DNA of 8,106 bases from assembly GCA_009704065.1 (NCBI GenBank), contig WLEX01000051.1, forward strand, positions 1 through 8,106, in the 5' to 3' direction. Under the pieces are notes generated by a model. It was not told where the DNA came from, did not search any database, and saw only the letters and a program-made list of their open reading frames with translations. The position numbers and the translations under genes are program-made. Below, piece after piece: positions 5,667 to 8,106 of this stretch (positions within the stretch are counted from its first letter, which is position 1; every line of letters starts with the position of its first letter). The DNA comes from Actinomycetota bacterium (GTDB lineage: Bacteria > Actinomycetota > Acidimicrobiia > Acidimicrobiales > Ilumatobacteraceae).

Positions 5667-7567
5667 GGCTGAATTTCTGCAGCGGTGATATCGCGCAGAA
5701 ATTGTTCAATTTCGCCTCGGTCTCGTGTGCGATGCATGGGCGGTAGCGCGGCAATAAGTGTGCGCCAGTAACCCGCCGTAGCGAGACGCTTGTCGAGAAC
5801 GGCTACGACTCCTTGGTCTGTAGAGGTGCGAATGAGGCGACCTGCCGCTTGGGCAAGAGATGTGGCGGCAATGGGGAGGTCGATGAGACCAAACGACTTA
5901 TCTCGACCAACAGCTTCTCGTCTGGCTTCTAATAGTGGGTCATCGGGTCGAGGAAACGGAAGTTTGTCGAGCACTACAAGAGACAATGTGCGTCCTGGAA
6001 GATCGATCCCTTGGAAAAACGATTGGGAGGCAAAGATGCAAGAGCTCTCATCTTCCATAAACATCTCGATGAGACGTTGGCGGGAGTAATCGGCGGGGCT
6101 CAAGATGGGCACAGAAAGTCGTTCACGCATTGCTGCCGTGGCTGCATGTAGTGCTTTATTGCTGGTGAAAAGAGCAAGTGTTCGACCACCTGCGGCGCCG
6201 ATAAGCGCTTCAAGTTCGTCGTGAACAAAATCGGTGAAACGTGGATCGTTGCGATCGGGGAACGTGGGTGAGCAATATAAACGCGAGTTTTTCTCGTAGT
6301 CGAAGGGGCTTTCGACCGAAAGAACTTCGGTTCCGTCTAGAGGTAATCCCACTCGTTCGGGCAACGATGCCGGGACAGTGGCACTCGTAAGAACTGCAGA
6401 AACATTTCCCCATACAGAACCTGAGAGAACTTCACCTACATGTAGAGGGCTAATGCGCAACTGTGGTCGGTCTTCGTGCCCATCTACAAATGCCACATAA
6501 CCGGTGAATGTTCCGAGGGCTAGATCGAGAGCTTCTGCCAAGCGACCGGCTTGTGTTTGTGCACGAAAGTTCTTTTGTTGTGTGGCCTCATTGTCGGTTT
6601 TGATCTCGCGTAATACTCCGAGAATCGAACCAATCTCGATTCGGGCAAGAGATAGCGAATCGGTAATCACCTTCGGTAGGGGGTTTGACAAACGCGTTCC
6701 CACCAATGGCGACAGTGAAGCTGACAAACGAGTTCCTGCCTGTTCTAATTTGCTGGTGACAGTGGGGTCGGCAACCACTTTTCTAATTGCGCTGGCTAGT
6801 GAAGAGAAACGACCACCACTGAGCTGGACACCCACTGTGTCGCTCATGACCGCTTCAAGCTGGTGGGCTTCGTCGAAGATGACCACGTCGTGGGGAGGAA
6901 GGATTGCCCCGCCGCTTGCTACGTGGAGTCCGTACAGATGCAAATTGACTACTACCACGTCGGCATCGGTTGCAGCTTCACGCGCTCGCTCGGCGAAACA
7001 TGATCCGCCCACAGGGCACTTCGTGCGTCCTGGACACTCGTCGCTACCAACGCTCGTGGCCATACGTGCACGCTCGCTTGGCACATGATCGAGCTCTTCG
7101 AAATCACCTGTCTTTGTTTTGGCAGCCCATTTGATGATGGTGTCGATTTCTTTCTTGGTTCCACTCGATACTTCGTCGAACTCCAATTGATTCGACTTGT
7201 CGGATAATTCACTGACGCGTTGCTTGCACACATAATTGCTTCGACCCTTGACAACTGCCCAAGTGAAGTCGATGCCAAGGTGCTGCTCGAGTAGTGGTAA
7301 ATCGTTTCGATCTAATTGATCTTGCAGTGCTTTAGTTGCTGTGGCCACCACAGTTTTCTTGCCATTGAGTAACGCAGGGACCAGGTAGCCGAGCGACTTG
7401 CCAGTACCAGTTCCGGCTTGCACAATTATTGAACGACCAGCGGCAAGGTTTACGGCGATTGCATGAGACATGTCGATCTGGCCTTGTCGTTCTTCGGCAC
7501 CATCGAATGAAGAGGTGACTTTACGAAGAGCCGCAATTGCCTCGTCGCCTGCAAGAGACCTACTCAT
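5663..7567 (-). CDS. dinG: DinG-family ATP-dependent DNA helicase with Fe-S cluster
   Basis: This 634-residue superfamily 2 helicase is of the DinG/XPD type, which unwinds DNA 5' to 3' during repair and at R-loops or structured DNA. An RQGQ motif before the P-loop (27-30) resembles a Q motif. Walker A is QAGTGTGKS (50-58) and Walker B is the DEAH box (232-235) in VIFDEAHQLE. Four cysteines at 114, 178, 184 and 190 (C-x63-C-x5-C-x5-C) lie between them, in the position and near-spacing of the 4Fe-4S ligands of DinG and XPD, so the cluster is probably present. The second RecA-like domain has LTSATVP (393-399), SQSFFQGIDLPG (514-525) and motif VI QAAGRLIR (573-580). There is no N-terminal exonuclease domain, unlike Firmicute DinG. 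Its ATG overlaps the uppS stop as ATGA (7564-7567), so translation is probably coupled to uppS; no Shine-Dalgarno site is seen. Its stop overlaps that of the convergent era gene. Actinobacterial genomes call this type dinG; the exact role here is inferred. Confidence 0.92.
   Translation of the reverse strand: MSRSLAGDEAIAALRKVTSSFDGAEERQGQIDMSHAIAVNLAAGRSIIVQAGTGTGKSLGYLVPALLNGKKTVVATATKALQDQLDRNDLPLLEQHLGIDFTWAVVKGRSNYVCKQRVSELSDKSNQLEFDEVSSGTKKEIDTIIKWAAKTKTGDFEELDHVPSERARMATSVGSDECPGRTKCPVGGSCFAERAREAATDADVVVVNLHLYGLHVASGGAILPPHDVVIFDEAHQLEAVMSDTVGVQLSGGRFSSLASAIRKVVADPTVTSKLEQAGTRLSASLSPLVGTRLSNPLPKVITDSLSLARIEIGSILGVLREIKTDNEATQQKNFRAQTQAGRLAEALDLALGTFTGYVAFVDGHEDRPQLRISPLHVGEVLSGSVWGNVSAVLTSATVPASLPERVGLPLDGTEVLSVESPFDYEKNSRLYCSPTFPDRNDPRFTDFVHDELEALIGAAGGRTLALFTSNKALHAATAAMRERLSVPILSPADYSRQRLIEMFMEDESSCIFASQSFFQGIDLPGRTLSLVVLDKLPFPRPDDPLLEARREAVGRDKSFGLIDLPIAATSLAQAAGRLIRTSTDQGVVAVLDKRLATAGYWRTLIAALPPMHRTRDRGEIEQFLRDITAAEIQP
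5672..5703 (+). terminator. Strong inverted repeat after the era stop, possible terminator
   Basis: Arms AATTTCTGC (5672-5680) and GCAGAAATT (5695-5703) form a perfect 9-bp stem. After one bulged A (5681) the stem continues with GCG/CGC (5682-5684 with 5692-5694) and a G-T pair, leaving a 5-base loop. It begins 6 bases after the era TAA and lies in the last codons of the opposite helicase gene. Only a weak T-containing stretch (GTTCAATTTC) follows. This is the best hairpin in the window. Confidence 0.5.
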
Positions 7568-8106
7568 CGTTGTTTGTCGCGTTGGAAGGAAGAGATTGCT
7601 TGGTCGAGTTCAGCAGCATTGAAGTCTGGCCATGCATGATCGGTGAAATAGACGGTTGCCTCTGGTATCTGCCACAACATAAAATTCGAAATACGCGTCT
7701 CACCCGATGTGCGAATAAGCAAATCAACATCAGGCATATCGGGGCTATACAAGTGTGAAGAGATGGACTCGGGAGTCACCTCGCCGTGATTCATAGCCAA
7801 TTGTGCTGCACGCAACAGTTCTGCTCTGCTGCCGTAATCGAAGGCAACTGTCACTTCGAGTCCAGAGTTATGGGCGGTGTCGGCAATTGCCTTAGTGATG
7901 GCTTTTTGAACATAGATTGGTGTCCTGGCTCCACGTTCCTTAAACGGACGACCAATCCAGCGGGTGCGCGCATTGTTTTCATTCATTTCGTCGATGCGAG
8001 CGAATAGTTTTCGGTGAAGAGACAAAATATGACGAACTTCTGCTCGTGGTCGTACCCAGTTTTCAGTAGAAAATCCGAAAACTGTCAGCCAAGGGATCTG
8101 GCGTGC
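7564..8106 (-). CDS. uppS: Isoprenyl (undecaprenyl/decaprenyl-type) diphosphate synthase, 5' end outside window
   Basis: This cis-prenyltransferase condenses isopentenyl diphosphate onto an allylic diphosphate to make the long polyprenyl diphosphate that becomes the lipid carrier for peptidoglycan and other wall polymers; it acts at the cytoplasmic membrane face. The frame stays open to the window edge, and 180 residues are seen of the usual 230-260. The N-terminal part with the catalytic Asp (MDGNGRW-type motif) is outside. Counting from the edge, FSTENW is at 12-17, TRWIGRP at 48-54, DYGSRAE at 90-96, and the diphosphate-binding signature RTSGE at 132-136 with SNFMLWQ at 140-146 and YFTDHAWPDF at 153-162. 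The common NYGGR appears as DYGSR, a mild deviation. An in-frame TTG at 8025 is not a credible start because conserved motifs lie before it. It is the upstream partner of the helicase gene, with a 4-base stop/start overlap. Product chain length cannot be told from sequence. Confidence 0.95.
   Translation of the reverse strand, partial: ARQIPWLTVFGFSTENWVRPRAEVRHILSLHRKLFARIDEMNENNARTRWIGRPFKERGARTPIYVQKAITKAIADTAHNSGLEVTVAFDYGSRAELLRAAQLAMNHGEVTPESISSHLYSPDMPDVDLLIRTSGETRISNFMLWQIPEATVYFTDHAWPDFNAAELDQAISSFQRDKQR

Noticed and set aside
6504..7088. A 194-codon + strand open frame opposite the helicase gene
   Set aside because: It lies fully inside the helicase coding sequence on the other strand, is Ser/Arg/Thr-rich as such shadow frames are, and has no ribosome site or domain.
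1..8106. Mobile element, phage, CRISPR, defence or toxin-antitoxin system, tRNA or other RNA gene
   Set aside because: All eight genes are metabolic, housekeeping or plain hypothetical, spacers are at most about 100 bases, and no repeat arrays, transposase motifs or tRNA-like folds were seen.

Overview
The window (about 50% GC by eye on sampled lines) looks like a chromosomal segment of an actinobacterium. A planktonic or soil Acidimicrobiia-like lineage is my best guess, but this is inference. The reasons are an F420-type luciferase-like oxidoreductase, several lipid-degradation enzymes of types abundant in Actinobacteria (acyl-CoA dehydrogenase, FadD-like ligase, MaoC R-hydratase), and start sites that look leaderless, with a TANNNT hexamer exactly at -12 to -7 of the start codon.

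Layout: (1) bases 1-1122, + strand, the 3' part of an ACAD10/11-like acyl-CoA dehydrogenase whose start lies outside the window. (2) 1119-2759, - strand, an acyl-CoA synthetase (AMP-forming), convergent with the dehydrogenase and sharing its stop bases. (3) 2760-2793, a 34-bp divergent promoter spacer. (4) 2794-3768, + strand, an F420-dependent LLM oxidoreductase with the only clear Shine-Dalgarno site seen. (5) 3775-4236, - strand, a MaoC-type (R)-enoyl-CoA hydratase, preceded in the same direction by (6) 4271-4726, a four-helix membrane protein of unknown function. (7) 4727-4826, a 100-bp divergent spacer. (8) 4827-5666, + strand, the GTPase Era. (9) 5663-7567, - strand, a DinG/XPD-like iron-sulfur helicase, translationally coupled to (10) uppS, 7564-8106, which runs off the right edge.

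Functionally the left half is fatty acid or other acyl-CoA catabolism: activation by the ligase, dehydrogenation by the ACAD, hydration by the MaoC enzyme, plus an F420-linked redox enzyme of unknown substrate. These genes are not one operon; they are single genes or pairs in alternating orientation. The right half is housekeeping: ribosome assembly (Era), DNA maintenance (helicase) and cell-envelope lipid carrier synthesis (UppS).

I found no mobile element, CRISPR array, RNA gene or convincing new multi-gene system. No stretch longer than about 100 bases lacks a gene. The most interesting structure is in the junctions. All three convergent gene pairs nearly or actually share stop-codon bases, and each has an inverted repeat 6-14 bases past the stop of the + strand gene, embedded in the last codons of the - strand gene. 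Two of six visible starts have exact leaderless-type -10 hexamers, and one divergent pair has -10 candidates that overlap each other.
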